Both the position numbers and the translations under genes were made by a program. Below the pieces are notes generated by a model, which was not told where the DNA came from, made no database searches, and was given only the letters and a program-made list of their open reading frames with translations. A stretch of 64,000 nucleotides of DNA from Nannobrachium achirus (lineage: Eukaryota > Chordata > Actinopteri > Myctophiformes > Myctophidae): assembly GCA_963921795.1 (NCBI GenBank), contig OY997653.1, forward strand, positions 5,912,104-5,976,103, in the 5' to 3' direction. This document shows, piece by piece, positions 32,590 through 42,736 of the stretch. Each line of letters begins with the position of its first letter. Position 1 is the first letter of the stretch.

Positions 32590-33511
32590 GTATGATTTCT
32601 GCTATTAACAAAAATGATTAATTACAGTTTAGGCATTAAGCAGATGCTTTTAATCCAAAGCGACTTACAATAAGCAGGTGGTAATAGAATAGTGAAGTGT
32701 GACGTAATTTACGCATCCTACCTGGTTCGCGGTTTTCCTCCACCATTCTGAATTCCCATAGACCTTTTTCATATGGCGTTATATAAGAACTGTGTTCCAA
32801 TTATAAACAAATTATCTCAGCGGTTTGACTCATATGGATATGAAGAATCAACTGATGGTGAAAAAACGCTAATGTTACTGTCGCCAAATTAGTTACATTT
32901 TCGCTAGAAAGAGGCTTTATCACTTAAGAGTGACTGACTATCATAAACCATACAGAGCCACCTCGACGACAATTTCGCAAAGGCCGTTTGTTTATTTTTG
33001 GACCACAATGCTTATATGAGACTATTTAAGATGACCCAATGTTATTCTCCATAGATAATTACTTCCGTGGAACCACGGGATGAGCGAGTCACATCATGAC
33101 TTCGCTGTTCTATACATCAATATAATAAGCAAGATAATATGTCAGTACATCAACAACAATACAACAAATGCATAGGAATATCAATCTAGAAAAAATAAGA
33201 ACAGGTAGACCACGCACCTAATCAGTAAAAAACGTCTAAATCCTCAAAAGTGCTATCTAGCTTCATTAAATGGTTTTGTATACAGTCATTATATGTATGA
33301 AGTTTGTTCTTTAATGTTACACAATAGGAACAGTCAAACTGAGAACATTAAGATTACCGCATGAGGCAAAACCTTCTTGGAGAGAACTAGGTGTCTAAAA
33401 TGCAATTTCTAATGCTTTGTAGAGTTTGCAAGGGAAAGAGTAAAGGCAATTTTAAAATGTACACTTGTATCTCCGGTTCTAAATACTGTCTTTTTTTTTT
33501 ATTTCTTTCAG
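32590..33511. other. Intron: SINE-like tail and MITE insertion
   Basis: Contains TTTTAATCCAAAGCGACTTA (about 32649-32668), a sequence typical of a widespread fish repeat, also present at 54475-54497. Then comes the MITE at 32685-33114, followed by sequence shared with 54510-54665. Confidence 0.6.
32685..33114. mobile_element. Palindromic MITE, AGTGAAGTC family, long copy
   Basis: The paralogous intron at 54497-54515 lacks this segment, giving a natural empty site. The ends TAGAATAGTGAAGT and its near complement (CTTCGCTGTTCTA) form inverted repeats extending over TTTACGCATCC/GGATGAGCGAGT. A 115-bp member of the same family is at 58075-58190. Confidence 0.75.
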
Positions 33512-33650
33512 CAATATAACAATGGTGAGCCTGCAGGGCGGCGTATTATTCGAGGAGGACTCCACCATTCCCCTCACCTTCTTTAATGAAGAGGCCAACG
33601 TGGAGGCCATTGCAGCCAAAGTGCAAAGGCATCAGTGGTTAGAGTACTAA
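33512..33650 (+). CDS. Unassigned terminal exon (VSLQGGVLFEEDS)
   Basis: CTTTCAG acceptor and one frame reading MVSLQGGVLFEEDSTIPL, TFFNEEANVEAIAAKVQ and RHQWLEY followed by TAA (33648-33650). Its position after the HECT-like exons suggests that it belongs to that gene, but I do not recognise the sequence. Dinucleotide and codon use look coding. Confidence 0.4.
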
Positions 33651-34024
33651 TAATAATCATAACAGCCTAGTTCCCTTCCCCCAATTGAAATACAGCAAGG
33701 GAGCGAGAAGAGTTGGCATTCATATCAGTGGGGTGCTGTGTCCTGTTTCGATTGCTGTATTCCAAAGCCTCAAGAATGTGGTCTGCAGACTCGGGCTTCA
33801 AGAGTCAAAGAGGAGAATGACATGAAGTGTTAGAGCAAACAACATTTATTTTACTATACTAATCATTTATTAGAATAAAGTATATATATACATACACGTG
33901 AAACAAATTTAAATATAGAAGTGTACACCACTTCCACTGTAGCCTGATTTCAGACTCTGCGCTGAGCTTGAGTCTGACATTGTCCCATTGACAAGAGAAA
34001 GAGAACCGCGAAAGTAGCTTACAG
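33651..34024. other. No gene seen
   Basis: AT-rich spacer with a TATATATACATAC tract near 33882. No recognisable repeat. Confidence 0.4.
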
Positions 34025-35760
34025 CCCCGACGCCTTCGACGAGTGTGTGGTCCTCCTCAACTCGAAGCACCAGAGGGTGCTGGATGCTCCAGAATGCCAG
34101 GGTAACTGCACAAAGTTGTCAATGATTCCATCTTTTAGTTAATTTATGTAATATCTGCACTAAAATCTATATTTTCAGAAGACTGCCCTATAATCCATTG
34201 AATACACATGGTGGTCTTTTGATTTAAACTCTAGGCTAAGCTCTGACTCCAGGCCTGCTGTCTAGACCAATTATAAGAATGGATTTAAGTGATACACCTG
34301 ATTGTGAGAGATGTAGTTAAAAGGTTATACATGTGAAGATGTAAGGCACATCCAAATTACATCGCTTTTTGTTTCCCTAGACCCCAAATTCTGGAGCACA
34401 AACAACAGGAAAATTGTTGCCATGAAGGAGAGCGATTTCGATGAGTTCTTGGCACGGAAGAGGAGGAGGAGTGCAAGGTAATTGTTAAAACAAAAATCAG
34501 GTGAACATCTATCTGCTGTGTTTGGATGTGAGAAGGTGGAAATTAAATTGTATCTTTGTTTCAGCAGACAAGACACCAGTTCCAAGGACATCCTTGACAA
34601 GGTGCAGGAGACGGTGGTCGCTTCCCGTGACCTCCCTGATGTAGCGGCATACCTAAAAAGGATTACACAATACGTGGCTGCAACACGAGACTTCACCATA
34701 GCCTTGACACCTGCACAGGTGTCATCGCTGAGGGAAATCTTCAACTGTCCCATATGTCGCGGTTGGTATACTACATGTTTACATGTGTTGCATACTAGAG
34801 TTCTAAACTAGCCTGGAAATTAACACCCGGTCCTAACTGGGCCCTAGCTGGGCCGGCCTGAGGCCCTACCCGGCCGACTAGTTAGCATATATTTTAGGCC
34901 CTAACCCAGCCCGAAAATGTCAGGTCGGTCGGGTATGGTCGGGTTTGAAAAGAATTTAGTAATAATTATCTTAAAGAAAAAAGAAGAAAAAAAAACATAT
35001 TATCTTTTTTCATTGAGCCCGAGGCCCTACCCGGCCAACTAATTAGCAAACATTTGAGGCCCTACCCTACCCTAAATGTCGGTTCGGGTATGGTCGGGTT
35101 TGGGCAGAATTTGAGAACTCTTATCATATACCATGACAAAACTTGACTGCAGTTGTTGTAAATGGAAACTGTTTGTGGACAAAGCTCAACTCTGTTTCTA
35201 TTTTGATGTCGGTACTGCTGTGACGGTATGGTGCTTGCTCGGAGCGCTCCTATTTTAAATAAATGTGATTGTGTTTCTCGAAATACTTCTCGAAACCCTT
35301 CTTTCTCTATAGTTTGATACTCTATGTAATTCATAGAAATCTATAGCATGACTCGAATCGAGGGGACTCGGTAGGGGGCGAGTCCCGGGTCCCTTGGTCC
35401 GAGACCGAGTCGAGTCCAAGTCAAATTAAGTCAATGAAAATTTGGACTTGAGTCCTGACTTGAGACGAGTCATTGACTCGAGTACTACAACACTATTGAC
35501 AGCCACATTTGGTTTAATATAGTATTTAATCTAGTTCCCTTGTTAATTATCTATCTGTCTGACAACAAACATACTGTATATTAGGTTTTACAGACTATGA
35601 TCAAGAACTTATAATTATTATAACTTGTTTTTTTTTCATTGACACACATTTATTCACAGGTGTCTCTGTTGCCATTAAGGAGTGTCCCAATTGTGGTAAC
35701 CATGTTTGTTTCCAGGACTATACCTCTGTATTCCACAACTATAATGACGGGTGCTGTTAA
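34025..35760 (+). CDS. Four-exon 3' end of HECT/UBZ-family partner gene with RING-like remnant
   Basis: Exons lie at 34025-34101 (PDAFDECVVLLNSKHQRVLD), 34381-34477 (DPKFWSTNNRKIVAM, ESDFDEFLARKRRRS), 34565-34761 (SSKDILDKVQETVVASRDL, AAYLKRITQYVAATR, IALTPAQVSSLREIFNCPICR) and 35660-35760 (GVSVAIKECPNCGNHVCF, then stop). The borders are mostly canonical and the phases fit. The end looks like a RING/U-box-type start (FNCPICR) joined to a CPNCG pair, so the finger is atypical or incomplete. RING-like ends of fish proteins in this family are known to me. Intron 3 holds hAT-type repeat remnants, including an ACTCGAGTC-rich MITE (35340-35495). Confidence 0.5.
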
Positions 35761-36543
35761 CCCTGCCATTGTGTGAATTATTGCTTTCTGCAATGACTGT
35801 AAGTGTTATTTATAATTAACGAATTTGCATTGTAGCCTACTTGATACAATATACCTATTCTTTTTATGCAAGTTAATGCAAACTATATGCCTGATGGGTG
35901 TCATCAATTTCAATGACATGCTGTTGAAATATGTGTTCGTATTTGGAAATGTATTTTGTTAATGTTATTTTACAACTAGAAGTGACAAGAGCAAATATTT
36001 GTGAAACTGTAGGTCGCATTTACTTTGAAAACTGCAGCTCATGTCCATGTCCATTTATCTGTCCATTGTCCGTCACACCTCATATATGGCCAAGACATAA
36101 TTTTATTTGCAAATGTGACTTGCATCACGGCAACCACACTCATCATTTTCCCATAACCTGCAGCTTATGTCCATCCGTGAGTCACGCTCCATATTTGGCC
36201 ACGACAGAATTGGAGATCCCTGATGTCATCAATATTAAGGCCATGTCTGGGAATGCGGATATATGGACATATTGTGTCTCCAGCCTGTTCTTTTTCTATA
36301 ACATCGCAAAGGTAGGCTGCTTTTTGCTGGCACCAGCCCCAATAAATAAATAATAAATCTGGCAGTAAGACTGTTAACCAACCCAGTTTGAGCTTTTTTC
36401 AACAAAGTTGAAAAAGCCCAAGCACTCCAGCAGTCTGCCGTTAACCCTGGCAGATGCGTGCACACGTCCAGGTGCGTGTCTCTTCCTTAGGGCGTCTTAC
36501 TAGTTGTATTTTAATAACGCCATTCTGTTTATTTACTTTCCAG
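35761..36543. other. Spacer with an open frame but no recognised gene
   Basis: A 140-codon open frame (35931-36353) is Cys/His/Pro-rich. It partly consists of the CATATATGG-type satellite text seen elsewhere (36075-36090), and I do not consider it coding. A possible exon end reads IPDVINIKAMSGNADIW and YNIAK before GTAGGC (36311). Confidence 0.4.
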
Positions 36544-37610
36544 AACAAAGTGGTTGGAACGACAAAAATTACCAACAACAGAATGGCGTTCCACCATTTT
36601 TTGGCTATGACCGATTTCCTCTTTGGTTCTTCAAATTACCAGTGTGGCCTGGATCCTGAGGTTACCAGTGTGGTGACTCTCCACCAGTAGTAATTGCTGA
36701 TGGAAACTGGAAATTGTCCTTTGAGATTCCAGGTGAGACAGAAATTGTCTATGGGCCAAATGGGTCTCACTTTACTTGAGCATGAAAATTCATACACATG
36801 AATAAATGCTAAACCCTTACATTAATTACTCATGCATTTCTGAATCCTCCTCGCTACTCCTACCCTCATCCTGCATAGGTAGCACCAGGAGCCCTCATCC
36901 TGGGCATAGAAGTGGTTCTGTGTAACAACTTCCCTAACTAATTATATATTTCCGTTTTAGTTAAAGTGAGGACTAGGAATTCATAATAAATTCATGATTA
37001 ATTAGCATATGAGTTGATCAGTAATTAATCATTTATGTGCATTGATTTTCATGCTCAAGTAAAGTGAGATACTATTAACGTTATTCCTTTTCACAGTTGG
37101 TGCTTTCAAGAGGTTGGATCTGGACCACATCTCAGAAAAGGACCTCAACATCAACATCCAAGGTTCATGGGAGGAACTGGATAAACAACTAATTGCTGAA
37201 TGCTTCACCTGTGGTTAGTAAAAAAAACATTTTAAATTCCTATCTCAGACCTGGCACCCCAATGATACTTTCACAACGTATTTCTTTCTCCAGATAGACA
37301 TTTATGATATTAAGAAAAATTTGTCACTTCAAAAGCAACTGATCGTTTAGTATGTTGTCATGGTGAAAGCCTGGTCAAATATGTCTCTCAAACATTTTGT
37401 ATAAGTCTAAATTTGACTACTGTTTTCTTCAGAAATCAGTCCAGCAGTTCTTATTCTAATCTTGCTCCATGGATGGGGAAGGATGTTAGGAAAGGTGACA
37501 TTCTTCCCAAAACAGAGGTGCACACGTGTATGAAACCGAGGAAGAAAAACACCAAAGTGTCTCTTCAAAATGTGGATGAGGAAATCATACTCTCGCTATA
37601 CTCCAAGAAG
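36544..37610 (+). CDS. Unassigned three-exon gene fragment
   Basis: Exon candidates lie at 36544-36732 (ends PPVVIADGNWKLSFEIP, donor CAG|GTGAGA, with one in-frame TGA at about 36657), 37097-37213 (GAFKRLDLDHISEKDLN, WEELDKQLIAECFTCG) and 37433-37610 (NLAPWMGKDVRKGDILPK, SLQNVDEEIILSLYSKK, donor AAG|GTATGT). Exons 1 and 2 join in phase. Exon 3 makes sense only in a frame that does not match the phase of exon 2, unless an acceptor 7 bases downstream is used. I do not recognise the protein and no domain is claimed. Confidence 0.35.
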
Positions 37611-37789
37611 GTATGTAAGCAGTAGGCATTAATTAGGCATCAGTATTTTTTTTGCGACCGAAGGTCGCATATACTCTGAAGAACCGTGTTTGAGTGACCT
37701 TCCGTATCCTCGTGACCGTCCGTATCCTCTGTGATGTCAGTGTGATGTCAGCGAGTTGTGACATCACTTCCTGTACAGGGCGGCTACAC

Positions 37790-38340
37790 AAAATGTGGAT
37801 AACACTATATATGGAGATAGTCCAGTCCATCATGTCATATGGGACTACCGTCATAGAAAGTAGCCATTGTTAGGCCGGAGTCATTGGCTGTCTAAACATG
37901 GAGATGTGGATTACACTATATATGGAGATAGTCTAGTCCAATATGTCATATGGGACTACCGTCATAGACAGTAGCCATTGTTAATCCGGAGTCAATTGCT
38001 GACTGTCTGTACAGGAAGTGATGTCACATGACATACTTTTTATGCCCATATATGAGTCCTAACATGGAGATGTGGATAACACTATATATGGAGATAGTCT
38101 AGTCCAATATGTCATATGGAACTACCGTCATAGACAGTAGCCATTATTAGGTCGGAGTCAATAAAGTTCATTGCCGCGTGAACATGGAGCAGTATCCCCA
38201 GCCACCCATGTCCATGCCCACATGCTCCCATGTTCCAGGGGAGACTGCCGACGAACGTGATGTCACATGACATACTTTTTATGCCCATATATGAGTCCTA
38301 ACATGGAGATGTGGATAACACTATATGGAGATGTGACTAC
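37790..38340. repeat. Tandem repeat, 120-150 bp units with ATATATGGAGATAG
   Basis: Three to four imperfect units built on AACATGGAGATGTGGA, CACTATATATGGAGATAG, GTCATATGGGACTACCGTC and a GTAGCCATTGTTA tail (near 37795, 37895, 38060 and 38300). The short core CATATATGG recurs in the satellites at 55.3-56.0 kb and 63.3-63.8 kb. Confidence 0.75.
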
Positions 38341-38788
38341 AAAGACTGATGTACGTGGTTTTCAGAGTGGAAAGGGAAGATTATTTAATTTTACCATTGC
38401 CGATGAAAGTGGAAAGAAGATCCAGATCACTGCGTTCAACACGGAGGCTGACTCTTTCTTCCCTCTAGTGGAGCAGGACAATACATACCGTATCTCCAAT
38501 GCAACTCTCAAGAAATCGAACGCAATCTATGCCAGCGTGAACGAGTACGAGATTATACTGACCCGTAACAGCAATGTCGTGCTCTGTGTTAGCAGCACAA
38601 AGATCAATACCTTCGTACCCATCAGTGAGATAGAGAAAAAAGACCCAAACAGCCTTATTGACGTGATTGGAATTTTCAAGAGTGTTGAACCAGTGTCAGA
38701 AAAGAAAACTAAAGAGGGCGTCAAGATCTGCAAGAGAGACTTCCAGTTAATGGACGACAGTGGTAAAGAGATAACATTCACCCTGTGA
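38267..38788 (+). pseudogene. RPA70-like OB-fold exon (DBD-A/DBD-B)
   Basis: Homology begins at about 38366, immediately after TTTTCAG, with GKGRLFNFTIADESGKKIQI, TAFNTEADSFFPLVEQDNTY and ISNATLKKSNAIYAS. This matches the first ssDNA-binding OB fold of replication protein A large subunit. It continues through ISEIEKKDPNSLIDVIGIFK, the start of the second OB fold, to LMDDSGKEITFTL. The upstream 33 codons of the frame are satellite-derived and probably not exon. RPA70 binds single-stranded DNA in replication. RPA-like genes are also carried by some Helitrons. The exon ends in CCCT|GTGAGC, where the donor coincides with a palindrome arm (38786 on). A following acceptor (CCTGCAG, 38943) leads to non-RPA sequence, so the gene is truncated. 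Confidence 0.7.
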
Positions 38789-39602
38789 GCTTGTAGATCG
38801 GCTATTTTTTGGCAGCTGTTCCGCCCCAGGATAACGGATTTTGATTATCGCGATAATATCGTAAATCGCGATTTCTTTTGTCACAATAATCGTATCCCTG
38901 TAGAGTTTGTTTGAACTTTTTGCATTGCCCTCCCTCCCTGCAGTTTGAAGCTGGTTGACGAGGATGGACTGGCAGTGTTCTGCCCTTGCTGCTTTGGGCG
39001 CAGGTAGGCAGACAGATAACTCCGGACAACAGTTGTAGAATTAACAGGTGCTTTACTGTATATCCCAGAGTAAAACTGAAAAAAGATACAATTACAGAAA
39101 CATCAATAATTGTCTTCAAACATAGCGTAAATAAACATGAACTCGACATACATCATCATATACATCACATAAGATACTCACAGACAATGGTTTGTCAAGC
39201 TAGAACTCAAAAGGACATCTCTCTGCCTCTCTCTTCCAAACAAAACTGAACAAAACTCTGGTGCTGCACTGCTAATTACACCCTAGCACACCTTGAGTAG
39301 AAACATTGATTGCACATATCAAACACCTGTCCTAAACAGGTCACCCTCCCAGTCAGTATTCAGGTAAAACAGTACCACCTACTGGCGGACATAAGTCTCA
39401 GCCTGCACAGCCAGAGAAACTATGAGGGAAAACGTTTGTAGTTTTTTTCACTGACGAAAACTAAAAAACTAAGCTGTGATGACTAAAACGAAGACTAAAT
39501 ATATTGACAATTTTGTCAACTAAATAAAAACTAGACTAAAACGTTAGGGAAGAACTAGTGGAGAGGAGCGTAATTTTATGTTTGGTTGCTCTCAGGTGTT
39601 GC

Positions 39603-39672
39603 GTGCTGAAAATGGCAGATCTACAAGCTCACAACGCGCGTTGTGAGCTTGTAGATCTGCTGTTTTCAGCAC
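39603..39672. repeat. Near-perfect 70-bp palindrome (GATCTACAAGCTCACAACG family)
   Basis: The left arm GTGCTGAAAATGGCAGATC then TACAAGCTCACAACGC pairs with its complement with two mismatches and essentially no loop. It is a member of a family also found at 22223-22302, 22501-22567, 40408-40474, 41625-41690, 42226-42295, 42658-42736 and 47708-47772, with half copies at 23543, 38786, 41517 and 57925. Confidence 0.9.
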
Positions 39673-40295
39673 ACAACCAAGTGTAAAATCAGTCATTACG
39701 ATGCCAAAATACATTTCAGTTGATCTTATGATATTTAGTCGACTAAAATTAGACTAAAACTAAAGCTTTTCAGTTGACTAAATTATGACTAAAACTAAAT
39801 GAAATTTTATTCAAAAGACTATGACTAAAACTAAATCAAAATTTGCTGTCAAAAACAACACTGGTGGAATGCAAACGTATAGATGGCTTAGCTATAACAA
39901 TGGTTCCTGACTGTTCCTCGGGGACCCATGGTTTGTCTTACCTGTCTGTCGTCCAATGCTTCATTTCCATTGCAAAAGTACCAGGTCATTCATGGCAATG
40001 AGGTGCTAAGCATTTTACGGTCTAATATTAGTCTTTATGTTATAACCGGGGTGGGTGAACAGTACTGTGTTCATTGCTGTGGTCCTGCTATAGTAGCGAC
40101 TTTTAACAGTTTTACTGCCAGCCCATTTCAGTGTTTTTTTACGACCACAAGAAAATGCTGTTTACACATCTATCCGTTATGTCCATTCTTTTCAGTACCC
40201 TGGGTGACGCTAAATTCCACCATAGTTACACTCATACAACCATTCTAACAAAATGAGCAAATAGCTACTTTTGCGTTGGGCGCTCCACGCATGGG

Positions 40296-40670
40296 TAGAG
40301 CTGTCACAATTATTACATAATCGTCTAATCGTGATTATTTGACATTATCGCAATTATTTTGTCATAATCGTCATAATCGTGAATGTTGAAAAATGTCAGA
40401 AATAGTGGAAATAGCAGATCTACAAGCTCACAACGTGTCGCATCGCGACGCGTTGTGAGCTTGTAGATCGGCTAGTAGTAAGTTGTCAAATATGTCATTA
40501 ATTTCTTTGTGTATTTAGGTTTTGTGTCATATCTGCCATGTGCAACTTCAAAGCCTAAAAGCCAAACAGAAATGTAATTGTCAATGACAAAAACACAATT
40601 AAATCGTTAATCGCCAATTATTTGAGTGACAATTAATCGTCATGTAAAATGTCATATCGTGACAGCCCTA
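40296..40670. mobile_element. hAT-type MITE with 8-bp TSD, GCTGTCAC ends
   Basis: Ends TAGAGCTGTCACAATTAT and ATCGTGACAGCCCTA are inverted. CGCATGGG is duplicated at 40288-40295 and 40671-40678. The centre holds the recurrent palindrome (40408-40474). A second, right-truncated relative begins at 42104 (TAGGGCTGTCACAG) and also holds the palindrome at the same relative place. Confidence 0.85.
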
Positions 40671-41776
40671 CGCATGGGCGATCCACACGTGCATGCTGGT
40701 ACCGGGTTGCCACCAGCTGCTCAGATCTTTTTTCGGAATGAAAATCCGACTTACGGGTGAGGAGGAAAGTGTGTTTTTATGTATAATGCATTCTAACCAG
40801 AATCACAACAAGGCAGACCCAGAATGGACCGTGCACTTCCGTGTTTTCGTTCAGTCACATGATCTGCCACTGGAGGCAAGCGTTTACTGTAGGTTCCGTA
40901 CGGAACCCTTGTTTGTTAAATCGGCAAAAATAATGTATTTTGAGTTGTTTTATAACACAAATAGCCTGTTCTCGTCAACCTTCGTCTGTGGCTTGGTTGC
41001 CTAATTAATATTTCTCGTCAATCTACCTCTGTGGCTTTGAAAGAGTTAAGCAACGCTACGGCAACGGCAGATGACAACGGTAACCGGAAATGATCAGCGC
41101 TCGATAGATCAACCTGCCACCGTCGCAGCCGTCTCTACAACACCAGAAGGTCCCTTCCCACGTAGCGTCTACTACGCCTGCTGTGTAGACGAGTTGCCAT
41201 GGGAACCAAAGCGTTCAGTGAAAGGGCTGGGACCCCGTTCGCCGACGGCTGTTTGCTTAACAATTTTGACTGTTACGGCGATTACGTCGTAGTCCCGCCT
41301 CGCGTTGCGGTTGTAGAAACGTGGGGGCTTAAACTGCCTAGTATTGGAACTGGGTACCCGTTTAGTCGGGTAAATGAGAAGGTGTGTCCAACCCTTTGGC
41401 TGATACTTTACAGTAGTTGAATAATAATTAAAAGCTTATGTTATGCTGGTGGGATGATACTCTTGTACATCAGTATTTAAACCATTTAGGCCTAGAATTA
41501 TTGAATGCTTTAACTATTGAAAAATAGCAGATATACAAGCTCACAGTGCAGTTGGGTTTTTCAAAAAAACTTAGAAAGATTTAGAAGACACTCAGGTCCA
41601 AATTCAAATGTTCACGATTCTTCAAAAAATAGCAGATCTACAAAGCACTTGGTGCCGTGCTGTGAGCTTGTGGATTTGCTATTTTTTTAATAGATTTTAT
41701 AAAGCATAAAATAATAATACGCAGTAATGCGTACCCGGTCTAAATGGTTTCATGTTCCGTGTGTTTTCTTATCCAG

Positions 41777-42042
41777 AAAGAGGGAGCAGTCGCCACCCTT
41801 AGCCAAGCCAGGCACCATTGAGGATCTGGACGAGATGGAGAAGCAGCAGAGCGAGCTGTTGGTCATAAAGATCAGAGAGGCCAAAGAGAAGCTGGAAACC
41901 GTGTATGCGTCCGATTGTAAAGATCTGGAAGAGATGGAGAAGCAGGAGAGGGAGCTGTTGGACATAAAGATCAGAGAGGCCAGAGAGAAGCTGGAAACCG
42001 AGATGTTGGAGTCTGCCAAGCATGAGCACCAGCTGAAACAAG
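41777..42042 (+). CDS. Coiled-coil exon with internal duplication
   Basis: ATCCAG acceptor and AG|GTAGAG donor enclose one frame. [20 protein letters not shown] is followed by two near-identical 35-residue units, each with DL.EMEKQ...LL.IKIREA and .EKLET, and then [12 protein letters not shown]. The heptad-like E/K/L pattern predicts a coiled coil. The two units (about 41825-41900 and 41927-42001) arose by in-frame duplication. I do not recognise the protein. Confidence 0.5.
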
Positions 42043-42225
42043 GTAGAGACTCCACATGTGCACACCTGCTAGGCTTGCCTTGGTCAATATTGATTTTTCC
42101 TATTAGGGCTGTCACAGTTATTACATAATCGTCTAATCGCAATTATTTGACATAATCACAATTATTTTTCATAATCGTTTACATGTTGAAAAATGTTCAT
42201 CTATTTAAAAAAGTCAATAGTTGTG

Positions 42226-42295
42226 GAAGTAGCCGATCTACAAGCTCACAACACGACGCGATGCGTCGAGTTGTGGGCTTGTAGAACGGCTTATT
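42226..42295. repeat. Palindrome copy in truncated MITE
   Basis: GTAGCCGATCTACAAGCTC and its imperfect complement around a central CGACGCGATGCGTCG. Confidence 0.8.
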
Positions 42296-42657
42296 TACAC
42301 TATCAATGTTCTTTTTTAAGTATACAGTTGTCAAATATGTCTGTAATTTCTTTGTATATTTAGGTTTAGGCCTGCCTCCCACTAGCACTCTATTTTGATG
42401 TAATATCTTATTGTATTTTTTTTTTAATGTGCTGAATAAAATCAAATAGCCTACAATCAAATCAAGCTGAAAATAAATATATGTTATGGTAAAATAAATT
42501 AAACAAGTATTGTGGACGTGTTCATTCTGGCGTTCATCGTACTTGTCGGCTCGTTTCGCCGCTGCGCCCGGTCTTATCTTTCTTTGCATTCACTTTGAAG
42601 CAGTGTGTGCATTGCCTCCTCGCCTGACATGGACTTCATTGTACGTCATGTTGCATG

Positions 42658-42736
42658 CCGAAAATAGCTGATCTGCAAGCTCACATTGTGTTGCATCCAC
42701 GACACATTGTGAGCTTGTAGATCAGCTATTTTATAG
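42658..42736. repeat. Palindrome copy
   Basis: AAAATAGCTGATCTGCAAGC and complement, with a looser centre containing TTGTGTTGCATCCACG. No surrounding MITE recognised. Confidence 0.8.

Larger units (their letters stand above)
38789..41776. other. Repeat-rich spacer without a recognised gene
   Basis: Contains a half palindrome at 38786-38812, a MITE-like stretch of ACTAAAACT repeats (39440-39865), a 70-bp palindrome at 39603-39672, the MITE at 40296-40670 and palindrome copies at 41517-41545 and 41625-41690. A 100-codon open frame at 40693-41004 has no recognisable motif. Confidence 0.6.

Noticed and set aside
35931..36353. 140-codon Cys/His-rich frame suggestive of a zinc-binding protein
   Set aside because: Cys and His spacing is irregular, and part of the text is satellite-like. 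No splice or domain support.
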